Shown here: positions 25,116-34,071 of the stretch, piece after piece
Layout: every line of letters begins with the position of its first letter
Position numbering within the stretch: position 1 is the stretch's first letter
From: Anaerolineales bacterium
GTDB taxonomy: Bacteria; Chloroflexota; Anaerolineae; Anaerolineales; Villigracilaceae
Reading direction: 5' to 3'
DNA length: 59,982 bases
Assembly: GCA_016789025.1 (NCBI GenBank)
Contig: JAEURC010000037.1
Location: forward strand, 1-59,982
Position numbers and translations under genes: made by a program
Notes under the pieces: model-generated
What the model was told of the DNA's origin: nothing
The model's database searches: none
Seen by the model: the letters and a program-made list of their open reading frames with translations, nothing else

Positions 25116-26035
25116 CATGCCACTTTTCGTCGCTCGCTGGTGCGCCACGCGCGCGCGATGTGCGCTGCCAGCCGCGCGTTATTCAGCAATAACGCTAAAT
25201 TTGCTTTCATCGATTTGCCTTTCGTCATCTCGTTAATCCGCTGGAGGAGAAACGGCGTGACTTCCTTCCCGTGGATGCCTTTCTCCTTCGCTTCTTTCGA
25301 CGCTATCTCAATCAACGGGTCCATCTCGGACTTTGAAATTGCCTCTGCCTTTGGAATCGGATTCGCCACCAGAACCGCGCTCGTTACGCCCGCGTTCCAA
25401 TGTGCCTTCGCAAACTCGATCACGTCTTCCGGTGTGTCAACCTTCGTACTAACGTCTAGTCCGCTTTCGCGCGAATAGAACGCGGGGAATTCATCCGTTC
25501 CGTATCCAACAATCGGCACCCCATTCGTTTCTAGATACTCCAACGTGGCAGGGAGATCAAGGATCGCTTTCGCTCCCGCGCAGACGACAATCATGGGGAT
25601 GGTCGCCAACGCTTGCAAGTCAGCCGAAATGTCGAAAGACGATTCGCGGTGCACGCCGCCGATTCCGCCGGTGGCGAAGACTTTGATGTCCGCATGTTTG
25701 CACGCGAGCATCGTCCCCGCGACGGTGGTGCCGCCGCAAGCCTCGTTGGTGATCACGGTCGCAAAATCGCGCGGACCCACCTTATAGGTATCTTTCTCGT
25801 TAGCGAGTCTCTTCAGTTCCGCGCTACTCAAACCAATATGCAATTCACCATCCAAAAATGCGATTGTGGCTGGCGTGGCGCCTTCCTCCTGCACGGCGCT
25901 TTCCATATTCTGCGCCAGTTCCAAATTTTGCGGACGCGGCAAACCGTGCGTGATGACGGTTGATTCGAGGGCTACGATGGGCAACCCTGCCCGGTAAGCG
26001 CGGCTTACATTGGCCGAATATTTTTTCTCTTCCAT
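25115..26035 (-). CDS. psuG: Pseudouridine-5'-phosphate glycosidase
   Basis: 306 residues. Splits pseudouridine 5'-phosphate into uracil and ribose 5-phosphate. Residues matching the known E. coli active site appear with the right spacing: Glu24 (VALESTVITHG), Asp139 (ISADLQAL) and Lys156 (CAGAKAILD). GACGGTTVAGT and ATGGIGGVHR bind phosphate and base. The partner kinase PsuK is absent nearby. Start follows AAAGGA, 17 bp after the second SPFH-like gene, so it is the third gene of that unit. The C-terminus ends at a hairpin terminator. Confidence 0.96.
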   Translation of the reverse strand: MEEKKYSANVSRAYRAGLPIVALESTVITHGLPRPQNLELAQNMESAVQEEGATPATIAFLDGELHIGLSSAELKRLANEKDTYKVGPRDFATVITNEACGGTTVAGTMLACKHADIKVFATGGIGGVHRESSFDISADLQALATIPMIVVCAGAKAILDLPATLEYLETNGVPIVGYGTDEFPAFYSRESGLDVSTKVDTPEDVIEFAKAHWNAGVTSAVLVANPIPKAEAISKSEMDPLIEIASKEAKEKGIHGKEVTPFLLQRINEMTKGKSMKANLALLLNNARLAAHIARAWRTSERRKVA

Positions 26036-26052
26036 AAAAGTTGTCCTTTGAT

Positions 26053-27717
26053 TTATTGCCCGTCAGATGGAGGAACAGCGTCTGCCTGCCCCGCCTCATC
26101 TGGCGGTGGAGGCGGATTGTTCCCAACGCGGAACACAAAACGATTCAAATGCCGTATCGCTTCGACAATTGAGTTGGGTGGCGTTTCGCCTTTGTTGACC
26201 CAGACCTCGCTGGCTTGAATTAAAAACTTCCGATAATCTTTCAAAACAATGAACATCACCGGGTTTGAAGCGCGCGTTTTGCTCATCGCCTGCTCGCACG
26301 AAGCGATCGGTATCTCTTGGATCAGCCCCGATACTTTATCGGACGATGTTTCGCGGCTCAAACCCTCGAGCGCCTTGGGTGAGTCTAACCCGTTGGACTC
26401 GATGAATATTTTCCAGGCATCGATGTGCTCGCTGATGACCTTTTCAACTTGCGACGCCCAGGTGCCAACACCGATCCAGTGCAACTTGACGCCGCGCCGC
26501 CTCGCAAGGGTGGCAAATTCATTTTCCAGTTCCGTGAATAGTCGAGTGATCTTTGGTCGCGGCACGAATTCGGGCACTTCAGGCACCGAGCCGGCTTCGG
26601 GCGCGGGTTCGCCCATTGGCGTTAGACCCCGCATCTCTTGCGAGATTGCCTGCTCGCGTATTGTTGCCAGATCTACTTCGGGGATGCCGAAATTTGCCAG
26701 ATACTCGGTCAGGTTTCGTTGCGCCATGAATTTGCCTAACTCGCTATGAATCAGGCTGGTCATATTTTTCACCCAATCCGACTCGAAAACGGATGGTCTG
26801 TCATACTCGTTCGTTACCTTGGAGGTGGCTTTATATACAAGAGTATTCACCGCCTCGTTGGTATATGAGTATGGAAGATCGGCTTTGGGTTTGCCGTCCT
26901 CCTCTGCGCGATCGACGCTAAAGGCAATACGAACGTCGGTCGCCGAAATCGGAATTCCGTCTTTGCTTCGGCTCATCACCGATTTGAATTTTTCGCCCAT
27001 ATCGCGGAACTCGACAAAATGTTCGCGCAGGTTAAAAGCCTCCCTGAAACGTTCAAAACCTTCGATGATCGCCCGGTTCTTTTTCTCTTTGCCGGTAGGT
27101 CCAATTACGTGAGGTGTGCCGTCGGGGAGTTCGAACACGACAACCGTATCCAACTCGACCACTACCTTGCCCGGTCCCCCAATCAAGTAATTGGCTGATT
27201 TTTTACTCTCTTCGGCAATTTCGCCGCCCTTGAATCGAATCGTCTCATCGCTTCCGCCCAAGGCAACCTCGCGGATATGCCGGCGCGCTACGGGAACTTC
27301 GTCAAGATTGAAAATATCCGCTAAATAGATGGCGGCGATTTGAATCGAAATAAAATACGGGGCAAGCAGGAGCGGAATTAAGCGGAGGTTGCGTGGGTCG
27401 ATGAATACTTGAATTAAAAACAACAAGAAATTCCCGAAGGGGTTTCCGGTATAACCCGCTCGATAGGTGGAGTTGAGCACATAGATTACCATATCCTGAA
27501 TGCGCGCCAGCCATTCGGTTATGGCATAATTGAAGAGGCTGAGTAAAAAGCCGCTGAGAAAGAACAAGAGCACAAAGGACCAGAAACGCCTGCGGGCGGC
27601 GCGGGGTGAAAGGTCAAAAAATCGATTCAAGAACGCGTTAGCGAGACGGGCAGACCCTTCGCGGAAGAGACGATATTCGCTTTGCAAGGCGGATTCGGGT
27701 GCGTTTGTTTCGTTCAT
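26053..27717 (-). CDS. SPFH/band 7-like membrane protein B
   Basis: 554 residues. Two hydrophobic segments near 47-70 and 105-130 are followed by an SPFH-like core (about 165-320: GPGKVVVELDTVVVFEL, later SRSKDGIPISATDVRIAF), typical of stomatin/prohibitin/flotillin proteins that form membrane-bound rings. A helical tail runs to about 520 with a Pro-rich end. Similar in plan to its upstream neighbour, whose stop overlaps its ATG (ATGA), so they probably form a heteromeric complex at the membrane. Unlike classic SPFH proteins, a two-helix hairpin anchors it. Followed by psuG. Confidence 0.8.
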   Translation of the reverse strand: MNETNAPESALQSEYRLFREGSARLANAFLNRFFDLSPRAARRRFWSFVLLFFLSGFLLSLFNYAITEWLARIQDMVIYVLNSTYRAGYTGNPFGNFLLFLIQVFIDPRNLRLIPLLLAPYFISIQIAAIYLADIFNLDEVPVARRHIREVALGGSDETIRFKGGEIAEESKKSANYLIGGPGKVVVELDTVVVFELPDGTPHVIGPTGKEKKNRAIIEGFERFREAFNLREHFVEFRDMGEKFKSVMSRSKDGIPISATDVRIAFSVDRAEEDGKPKADLPYSYTNEAVNTLVYKATSKVTNEYDRPSVFESDWVKNMTSLIHSELGKFMAQRNLTEYLANFGIPEVDLATIREQAISQEMRGLTPMGEPAPEAGSVPEVPEFVPRPKITRLFTELENEFATLARRRGVKLHWIGVGTWASQVEKVISEHIDAWKIFIESNGLDSPKALEGLSRETSSDKVSGLIQEIPIASCEQAMSKTRASNPVMFIVLKDYRKFLIQASEVWVNKGETPPNSIVEAIRHLNRFVFRVGNNPPPPPDEAGQADAVPPSDGQ

Positions 27718-29366
27718 CGCCCGTTGACCTCAATCCAACGCAGAATATCTTCGAGATACAGTAATTCGGTTTCCATTTTTCGGCGTACGCCATCCGATCG
27801 AATGATCATGGATCGCGTGCGTTTTAGTAGAACCTTCAGCGTGTTTTTCATATCCGCAGGAGGCGCCTGCATAACTCCATCGCTGAGCCATAGTCCATAT
27901 TCCTGGATCGCCCGGTCTTGCGCGGCTGATTCGCGAAGTTCGCGCCGCCTGTTGATTCGATTTTGCTCCCCTTTTGCATATTTCAACCAGCCAGCCTGCC
28001 ACTTTCCGATGATCGTTTGATCCACCGTTTCGCTCAAGCGGGGATTGCTGACGCTGACGCTGATCACTTTCAACCCGCGTTCACGCAGTCGGTTAAATTC
28101 CCTGCTAAGCTCCGGGGTGCGTCCTTCGATCCAAACGCCGTGTTGATCGAAGTGTTCGACAAATTCCTGCGTCAACCGCGCTTTGACCATTTCATTGATC
28201 GCCTGTAAGGCGGTTTTTTGTATTGCTTTCTTTTCCTGTGAAGGTGTTTGTGGGGGAGTGACAGGGGGTTGTTTGTTCGGCGGAGTTGACGGCTTTTTTT
28301 CCAACATTGATATCAGTTTTGCGATAACCCGGTTTGCCACGCGTAAAATTCTCGCCAGCGCGATTTGGAACGATTCGCGACCGCTTTTCATTTGAATCGC
28401 CCGCGTGAGCGGATCGATCTCTTCCTCTGTGGGCATCATCGGCGCTTCATAAGGCGGCGGCATCTCGACGCACGGTTCGAAGAACTGATTCAAGGTGAAC
28501 TTGGATGCATACTCGCGCCATACATCCACCGCAAGCACGGCAGGCAGTTGATTCCACGCTACGCGGTAACGGGGCGATTCTGGGTTGTAATTTGGGTTGA
28601 TGCTCTCGCCCAAGATTGCCTTGCAAATGGCATCTTGATCTGCTTTTTCGTTCTTCTTATCTTTTGAAGTTACGCCGGTGCGATAACCGAAACGCGAGCC
28701 AGGCTGACCTTCCTCCGGAAAGCCTGTATCGATTCGGAACGTCACCGAAATGTTTGGGACAATTTCGATCCCATCTCGCGTCAATGCGCTGACCTGCGCG
28801 CGCCGGTCTTGTATCTGCTTATATTCCTCATCCGATTGCGCCTCGGTTTTTTCAGCGAATGGTTTATCCTGACCGCTGGGCCCTACGGCATGATTTTGAA
28901 TGTGCAAATCCACTGTGCCGGCAATGGTTTCTTTTTTGCCAATGAAGTGAAAGCCCGGTCCAACCGTTCGTTGGATCTTCGTTGCGGTTCGAGTGACCGC
29001 CGCGCTGGCTGAATCGAGCCACAGCACCCCTTTCCCTTTCCGATCTTCTTCTCCTGTTTCTTTTTCCTGTTTACCGTTCTTGATAAAAATAGCGGGTCCC
29101 TTATTCCCAATGAGACGACTAAGCACGCGGGTGAAAATTCTCCAACGATCGCCGGTTTTGGTCAGTGGCAGAATGAATTGGGAGAAGAATGCCATCCACA
29201 TGAGTAAAAGGAAGGGAAATAAACAAATAGCATCGAAGACGATTCGCACCTGGTTGAGTTGAAGCCCTCCCGCTCGGACGATCTCCCACAGATAGGCTAT
29301 TACGAGGATAAACAACCATACAAAGATAAAGAACCACGGTCTTTTATAGATCGGAGTATCGCCCAT
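27714..29366 (-). CDS. SPFH/band 7-like membrane protein A
   Basis: 550 residues from the ATG at 29366 (MGDTPIYKRPWFF). TAAAAT lies 8 bp upstream (complement of 29375-29380), so the message is probably leaderless; an alternative ATG at 29396 lies upstream of that box. Two helices (about 10-32 and 45-70), then an SPFH-like core (about 125-300) with QVSALTRDGIEIVPNISVTF and VWREYASKFTLNQFF, then a long helical segment (GLKVISVSVSNPRLSETVDQ and a charged coiled coil to about 520). First gene of the A-B-psuG unit; divergent from the PHP gene. Confidence 0.8.
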   Translation of the reverse strand: MGDTPIYKRPWFFIFVWLFILVIAYLWEIVRAGGLQLNQVRIVFDAICLFPFLLLMWMAFFSQFILPLTKTGDRWRIFTRVLSRLIGNKGPAIFIKNGKQEKETGEEDRKGKGVLWLDSASAAVTRTATKIQRTVGPGFHFIGKKETIAGTVDLHIQNHAVGPSGQDKPFAEKTEAQSDEEYKQIQDRRAQVSALTRDGIEIVPNISVTFRIDTGFPEEGQPGSRFGYRTGVTSKDKKNEKADQDAICKAILGESINPNYNPESPRYRVAWNQLPAVLAVDVWREYASKFTLNQFFEPCVEMPPPYEAPMMPTEEEIDPLTRAIQMKSGRESFQIALARILRVANRVIAKLISMLEKKPSTPPNKQPPVTPPQTPSQEKKAIQKTALQAINEMVKARLTQEFVEHFDQHGVWIEGRTPELSREFNRLRERGLKVISVSVSNPRLSETVDQTIIGKWQAGWLKYAKGEQNRINRRRELRESAAQDRAIQEYGLWLSDGVMQAPPADMKNTLKVLLKRTRSMIIRSDGVRRKMETELLYLEDILRWIEVNGR

Positions 29367-29430
29367 AGGTTTGAATTTTATTCCAAAACCTCTCATTGTG
29401 CCACTGACCCGGCACGGTAAAATCAGGGAT

Positions 29431-30105
29431 ATGTTACGAGTGGAATTTCACTGCCACACCATCGCCTCGAAGGATTCGCTGACGCATCCGCGCGAGTTGG
29501 TGGAGGCGTGCCGCCGCAAAGGGATCGACCGCGTCGTTGTCACCGATCACAACACGATCGCGGGCGCGCGGGCGGCTCAGGCGCTGGACCCGGAACTGGT
29601 CATCGTGGGGGAGGAGATTTTCACCACGCGGGGAGAAATCCTTGCGGCGTTCGTGACCGAGGAGATTCCGGCAGGGTTGACTCCGCAAGAGACGATTCGC
29701 CGATTGAAGGAGCAGGGCGCGTTCATCAGCATGTCGCATCCGTTTGACGAGTTCCGCGAGGGCGCCTGGGAGGAGGATGATTTGCTCGAAATTCTGCCTC
29801 ACGTGGATGCGATTGAAGTTTATAACTCGCGGTGTATGTATCCGCGATTCAACCGCGCGGCGAAACGTTTTGCGGAGGAACACAATATCGCCGGCACGGT
29901 CGGGTCGGACGCGCATGCGGCGTTCGAGGTGGGGAGAAGCCTGCTGAGGCTGGAACAGTTTGAAGGTCCGGAGGGGATGCGGAAGGTCATCCGCAAAGGC
30001 ATTCCGCAGGTGCGGTGGTCGCCTCCGTGGTTCCATTTGGCATCCCGTTATGCTGTTCTCCGAAAGAGATTTAATCGAAGTCTTGACATGACATTTTGGA
30101 CATGA
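29431..30105 (+). CDS. PHP domain metal-dependent phosphoesterase
   Basis: 224 residues from the ATG at 29431; TAAAAT at 29418-29423 lies 7 bp upstream. PHP motifs in order: EFHCHTIASKD (His7, His9), VVTDHNTIAG, EEIFT, FISMSHP, and GSDAH. These build a trinuclear metal site. Related single-domain proteins (TrpH/RNase AM type) trim 5' ends of nucleic acids or hydrolyse phosphoadenosine, so a nucleotide or RNA substrate is likely, though not shown. Divergent from the SPFH operon. Confidence 0.9.
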   Translation: MLRVEFHCHTIASKDSLTHPRELVEACRRKGIDRVVVTDHNTIAGARAAQALDPELVIVGEEIFTTRGEILAAFVTEEIPAGLTPQETIRRLKEQGAFISMSHPFDEFREGAWEEDDLLEILPHVDAIEVYNSRCMYPRFNRAAKRFAEEHNIAGTVGSDAHAAFEVGRSLLRLEQFEGPEGMRKVIRKGIPQVRWSPPWFHLASRYAVLRKRFNRSLDMTFWT

Positions 30106-30188
30106 TAACCTTGCGCTCGCGTGTCCGGCTCGCCATGAAAGCGAAAGGCGGCTGGGCATAAAATTTTCTCAGTAGGAGATGTTGTACG

Positions 30189-30401
30189 ATGTCAGAAAGA
30201 TTTGTTGGTACGGTCAAGTGGTTCAATGCCACCAAGGGCTACGGCTTTATCGGCCGTGACAATGGCGAGGATGTGTTCGTTCATTTCAGCGCCATCCAGT
30301 CTGATGGCTACCGCAAGTTGGAAGCCGAGCAGAAAGTGGAATTTTCCGTTGAGGACGGTCCCAAAGGTCTGCAAGCCGCCAACGTGGTACCCGTCTCGTA
30401 A
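30189..30401 (+). CDS. csp: Cold-shock domain protein
   Basis: 70 residues, a complete single cold-shock domain. RNP1 KGYGFIG and RNP2 VFVHFS are present, along with [11 protein letters not shown] at the start. It binds single-stranded RNA and acts as an RNA chaperone in the cytoplasm. AGGAG precedes the ATG and an intrinsic terminator follows, so it is a single-gene unit. The name CspA-type is by similarity only. Confidence 0.97.
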   Translation: MSERFVGTVKWFNATKGYGFIGRDNGEDVFVHFSAIQSDGYRKLEAEQKVEFSVEDGPKGLQAANVVPVS

Positions 30402-30442
30402 GACTCAGACTGTCGGCTTGCCGGCAATAGTTTTGCGAACCA

Positions 30443-30475
30443 AACAGGGTTGTCGTGAGACAGCCCTGTTTTTTT
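30443..30475 (+). terminator. Terminator of the cold-shock gene
   Basis: AACAGGGTTGTC-GTGA-GACAGCCCTGTT followed by TTTTT. Confidence 0.92.
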
Positions 30476-30489
30476 ATTTACCCTAGGAT

Positions 30490-30514
30490 CACGCCGCAGT
30501 TCAACTGCGGCGTG
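30490..30514. repeat. Short palindrome CACGCCGCAGTT / AACTGCGGCGTG
   Basis: Perfect 12-bp arms with one base between, located between the convergent cold-shock and MFS genes. Confidence 0.7.
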
Positions 30515-30531
30515 AATATGGTAGTGAAGTT

Positions 30532-31797
30532 CTATTCAGTGACGGGGGTCAGCGCGGCTTCGTGGTTGTTTTCGACGTTCATGATCGCAGGGATGAAGAA
30601 CCCGATGACCGTCATGAGAATGCAGACCACGCCGCCGAAGACGAACCAGAAGCGGATCCCAAACTGGTCGGCGATGGGACCCGAGACCAGCAGGCTGAGA
30701 GGCATCATGGCGGTTGCGCCCGCGCCGAGGAGCGAAAAGACGCGGCCTTGTTTGTCGGGAGCCACAGTGGATTGCAGGATCGCCATCAGCGGTCCGTTGG
30801 CGAATACTTGCGTGAAGCCGATGATGAAGTTGGCGGCGAGCAGGAGGTAGAACTTGTCCGCTGGCACGAACCCGATCATGACGCATCCCGCGCCGATGCC
30901 GATGATGCCGCTGAACGATGTGACGATGCGGCGTTTGAATCCGCCCCACACGCTGAGCAGAATCCCGCCCGCGATCATGCCGACCCCGAACAGCGCTTCG
31001 GACCAACCGAGTTGCGTAGCGCCACCGTTGAAAACTTTCGTGATCACGAGAGGCAGGAGCGCGGAACTTGGGGTGATCATAAAATTCAGGATCATGGCAA
31101 GGATGGTCAAGCCGAGAAGTCCGCGCCAGCGAACGACATAATGAAACCCTTCGCGCAGGTCTTCCCAGTACGTGGATGGTTTTTCGACCATGTCGCGCGC
31201 GGGCTGAGGCACGGGGATGAATAACAACGGCAAGATGGCGAGCGCGGCGGTGGCAATGTCAATGAGCAATACGTTTTGCGTCGAGAACGCCTCGATCAAC
31301 AACGCGCCAAGCGGAGGCGCCGCAATGCCGACCAAACCTTGAAGCAATTGATTGGCGCCGGATAACTGCGCTAAATATTTATCGGGAACCATCAATGAAG
31401 TGGATGCGGTCATTGCCGGCGAATGAAACGCCGTGCCAAGCGAGCGGATGAACATGACCGCGTAAATGTGCCAGATTTGAATTTGATCGGTTGCGAATAG
31501 ATAGAACAGGAACGCGGTCGCCAGCGCGATGCTCCCGTCTGCCACGATCATGATCACACGGCGATTCCAACGGTCAACTAACGCGCCGATGAACGGACCG
31601 AAAACGATCTGAGGCAATAGCGCTACCAAAGTGGCGGTCGCCAGCACGGTGGCGGAACCGGTCTCTTTCGTCAACCACCACACGAGCGCGAATTGGACTA
31701 ACGCCGAACCAAACAAAGAGAATGCCTGCCCAGTCCAAATGGTGAAGAAGCGCGGCGCCCAGTTTTGCGAGATGGTTCTTGTTTCGTTGTTGCTCAT
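30532..31797 (-). CDS. MFS exporter (macrolide/multidrug efflux type)
   Basis: 421 residues with 12 predicted helices in two halves. The N-terminal WTGQAFSLFGSALVQFALVWWL and the motif A-like loop GALVDRWNRR place it in the MFS_3 group, which includes MefA-type macrolide and EntS-type exporters. Proton-driven export of a small hydrophobic compound is likely; the substrate is unknown. The ATG at 31797 follows GGAG by 7 bp. It lies 10 bp after the ribbon-helix-helix gene, so expression is probably controlled by that regulator. Confidence 0.92.
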   Translation of the reverse strand: MSNNETRTISQNWAPRFFTIWTGQAFSLFGSALVQFALVWWLTKETGSATVLATATLVALLPQIVFGPFIGALVDRWNRRVIMIVADGSIALATAFLFYLFATDQIQIWHIYAVMFIRSLGTAFHSPAMTASTSLMVPDKYLAQLSGANQLLQGLVGIAAPPLGALLIEAFSTQNVLLIDIATAALAILPLLFIPVPQPARDMVEKPSTYWEDLREGFHYVVRWRGLLGLTILAMILNFMITPSSALLPLVITKVFNGGATQLGWSEALFGVGMIAGGILLSVWGGFKRRIVTSFSGIIGIGAGCVMIGFVPADKFYLLLAANFIIGFTQVFANGPLMAILQSTVAPDKQGRVFSLLGAGATAMMPLSLLVSGPIADQFGIRFWFVFGGVVCILMTVIGFFIPAIMNVENNHEAALTPVTE

Positions 31798-31807
31798 CAA
31801 TGATCTC

Positions 31808-32194
31808 CTATTTGGTCCTGTCTAACAATGCGGTTTTCACCTTATCGGATGCCTGAAAGATACCGCGCACTTGAATCGATTCGATGACCTCCCGCGCCAG
31901 ATTGGGAGAAATATCGCTCGCCAAGTGAAGAAGTCCTAAAACCCTGATTTTGACTTTCTCGCCTTTGGCTTTTTTCTGTTCGAGATCGTCCTGGTCATAG
32001 GTTAAGACGCCGATCACAAACGAATTCCGCGTGATGGATTGCTGAATTTCAAAGTTATGTTTTTCTAACTGCGAACGGATCGCCGTGCGGATAAAGTCTG
32101 TGCGGTTGGAGTACGCTCCTTCTTGAACCATCAGGTCGATCTTGCCCAGATCTACAGCGTTCATGTTGATGGTGATTTTTTCGGTTTCTGCCAT
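31808..32194 (-). CDS. Ribbon-helix-helix (CopG-type) transcriptional regulator
   Basis: 128 residues. The N-terminal RHH fold (about 5-45: KITINMNAVDLGKIDLMVQE then SNRTDFIRTAIRSQL) binds DNA through its beta strand as a dimer. The rest (FVIGVLTYDQ..., VLGLLHLASDISPNLAREVIESI) resembles an ACT-like ligand domain as in NikR, but His/Cys metal ligands of NikR are missing. Strong promoter and an operator-like palindrome precede it. It forms an operon with the exporter and probably represses it. Confidence 0.85.
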   Translation of the reverse strand: MAETEKITINMNAVDLGKIDLMVQEGAYSNRTDFIRTAIRSQLEKHNFEIQQSITRNSFVIGVLTYDQDDLEQKKAKGEKVKIRVLGLLHLASDISPNLAREVIESIQVRGIFQASDKVKTALLDRTK

Positions 32195-32204
32195 AACATC
32201 TCCT

Positions 32205-32224
32205 TACCATCTGTGTGGATGGTA
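32205..32224. promoter_or_regulatory. Probable operator of the RHH-exporter operon
   Basis: TACCATC-N6-GATGGTA, perfect 7-bp arms, lies between the promoter and the ribosome-binding site of the regulator gene. Half-site GATGG also appears just upstream (GGATGA). Confidence 0.6.
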
Positions 32225-32232
32225 TATGGATG

Positions 32233-32260
32233 ATTATATTCAAAACAGGCAAATTGTCAA
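32233..32260 (-). promoter_or_regulatory. Promoter of the RHH-exporter operon
   Basis: TTGACA and TATAAT on the minus strand with 16-bp spacing. Confidence 0.88.
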
Positions 32261-32312
32261 GTTAAAATAGAGGAATTTGCTACAATCAACCATCCCGGAT
32301 AGAGGTGACCTT

Positions 32313-33968
32313 ATGCAAAATTTTTCTTTTCATTCACAACGATCTGCCGTGTACGGGCGCGGCGGCATCGTCGCAACCTCACAACCTCTTGCCACCGCCG
32401 CGGGTTTGGAAATCCTTGCAAAGGGAGGCAACGCGGCGGATGCGGCTGTGGCGGCGGGCGCGGCGCTCAACGTGACCGAGCCAGCTTTCACTGGGATCGG
32501 CGGCGACATGTTCGCGCTGTATTTTTCTGCGGATACGAAACGAGTCACCGCCATCAACGGATCGGGACGCGCTCCTTCCGCCCTTACGCTTGATCGGCTA
32601 AAGAAGGAAGGTTTGTCCGCCCTTCCGCCTTTTCATCCGTACACAGTCACTGTCCCTGGCGCGTGTGCGGGCTGGTTCGACTTGATTCAAAAACACGGCT
32701 CGCTTTCGATGTCCGAGATTCTCGCGCCCGCGATTCGACTCGCAAGCGAAGGCTTTCCCGTCGCGCCGATCACGTCCCATTTTTGGAGGCGCGGCGCGGC
32801 GCGACAATTGAAGTCCGCATTGAATGGACATGAATTAACGATTGAAGGTCGCGGACCCCACGCGGGAGAAATCTTCCGCAACCCTGGCTTGGCAAAAACA
32901 TTTGATATCATCGCGCGCGGAGGCAAGGACGTGTACTATCAAGGCGAAATTGCCGAGGCAATCGTCGCTGTGTTGAATGAAGCGGGCGGATGTATACAAA
33001 TGGACGATCTCGCGTCGCACACATCCACGTGGGAGGAGCCGATCTCAGTGGACTATCGCGGCTATCGCGTGTACGAATGTCCGCCCAATGGACAAGGCGT
33101 CACCGCGTTGATCGCATTAAACATTCTCGAAGGATTCGATTTGGCTTCGCTTGGATCCCTTTCTATTGAAAAGATGCACTTGATGATCGAAGCGATGCGG
33201 CTGGCTTTCGCTGATTCAAGTTGGTACGTATCTGACCCGAAGTTTTCAAATATCCCCATCAAAGAATTGTTGTCGAAAGAATACGCCAACGAACGCTGTA
33301 AACTGATCAATACGCAATACGCAGTACGCAATCTTCAGCGCGGCTTTCCTGTCTCCTCCTCCGACACCGTCTACCTCAGCGTCGTGGACAAATTCGGCAA
33401 CGCCTGCTCATTCATCAACAGCAATTACATGGGATTCGGCACAGGCATCGTCCCGAAAGGCTGGGGCTTCACGTTACAAAATCGCGGACATAACTTCAGC
33501 CTCGACCCGAATCACCCCAACGCGCTTGCGCCGAAGAAACGTCCGTATCATACGATTATCCCCGCGATGGTCACTCGATTCTCCTCTCCCAGCGGGAGAG
33601 GGGTTAGGGGTGAGGGCGAATCACTCTACGCCTCCTACGGCGTCATGGGCGGATTCATGCAACCACAGGGACACGTGCAAGTGTTATCGGCTTTGGTGGA
33701 TGATGGACTTGACCCGCAAGCCGCGTTAGATCGTCCACGCTTTTGCATTGATGTGGATGAATCAGGTGGGCGCGTAGCCATTGAGGAGGGAATGCCAGAG
33801 GGGACATTCAACGGCTTACAAAAAATGGGACATCCTGTTTACGCAGTGTCAGGGTACGAACGCGCCTTGTTCGGCAGGGGACAGGTGATTCTCCGTGATG
33901 CCGAATCAGGCGTGTTATGCGGAGGCAGCGATCCACGCGCGGATGGGTACGCGGGGACGTTGTCATAA
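32313..33968 (+). CDS. ggt: Gamma-glutamyltransferase
   Basis: 551 residues from the ATG at 32313 (GAGGTGACC before it). A precursor that cuts itself at Thr352 (SSSDTVYLSVVD) to form the two-subunit enzyme; it moves or hydrolyses the gamma-glutamyl group of glutathione and relatives. The large subunit begins at GGIVATSQPLAT; GGNAADAAVAA and GIGGDMF are typical. No signal peptide, so a cytoplasmic form. Two repeat-derived insertions are visible: NTQYAVRNLQ just before the processing site and SSPSGRGVRGEGES near 422-436. TACAAT upstream at 32279-32284. Confidence 0.95.
   Translation: MQNFSFHSQRSAVYGRGGIVATSQPLATAAGLEILAKGGNAADAAVAAGAALNVTEPAFTGIGGDMFALYFSADTKRVTAINGSGRAPSALTLDRLKKEGLSALPPFHPYTVTVPGACAGWFDLIQKHGSLSMSEILAPAIRLASEGFPVAPITSHFWRRGAARQLKSALNGHELTIEGRGPHAGEIFRNPGLAKTFDIIARGGKDVYYQGEIAEAIVAVLNEAGGCIQMDDLASHTSTWEEPISVDYRGYRVYECPPNGQGVTALIALNILEGFDLASLGSLSIEKMHLMIEAMRLAFADSSWYVSDPKFSNIPIKELLSKEYANERCKLINTQYAVRNLQRGFPVSSSDTVYLSVVDKFGNACSFINSNYMGFGTGIVPKGWGFTLQNRGHNFSLDPNHPNALAPKKRPYHTIIPAMVTRFSSPSGRGVRGEGESLYASYGVMGGFMQPQGHVQVLSALVDDGLDPQAALDRPRFCIDVDESGGRVAIEEGMPEGTFNGLQKMGHPVYAVSGYERALFGRGQVILRDAESGVLCGGSDPRADGYAGTLS
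33308..33335. repeat. Heptanucleotide array inside ggt (unit CAATACG)
   Basis: Four units in frame encoding NTQYAVRNL directly before the autoprocessing site; same words as in priA at 5201. Confidence 0.8.
33581..33615. repeat. In-frame coding palindrome inside ggt (CTCCTCTCCC type)
   Basis: CTCTCCC-AGC-GGGAGAG followed by GGGTTAGGGGTGAGGG, inserted in frame; encodes SSPSGRGVRGEGE. Homologous to the priA insert at 5673 but read in another frame. Confidence 0.8.
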
Positions 33969-34071
33969 GGGAGATCTGATCCCAAAGGTAACGATAGTCA
34001 CCTCGTTTGGCTACTATCGTCTCTTGATTGTTGGTGGAAAAGCATTATATTGACGGCGTGGCGCGCATACT

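Noticed and set aside
31808..32194. Assignment of the RHH regulator as NikR
   Set aside because: The His and Cys nickel ligands of the NikR C-terminal domain are not present and the operon carries an exporter, not a nickel importer.
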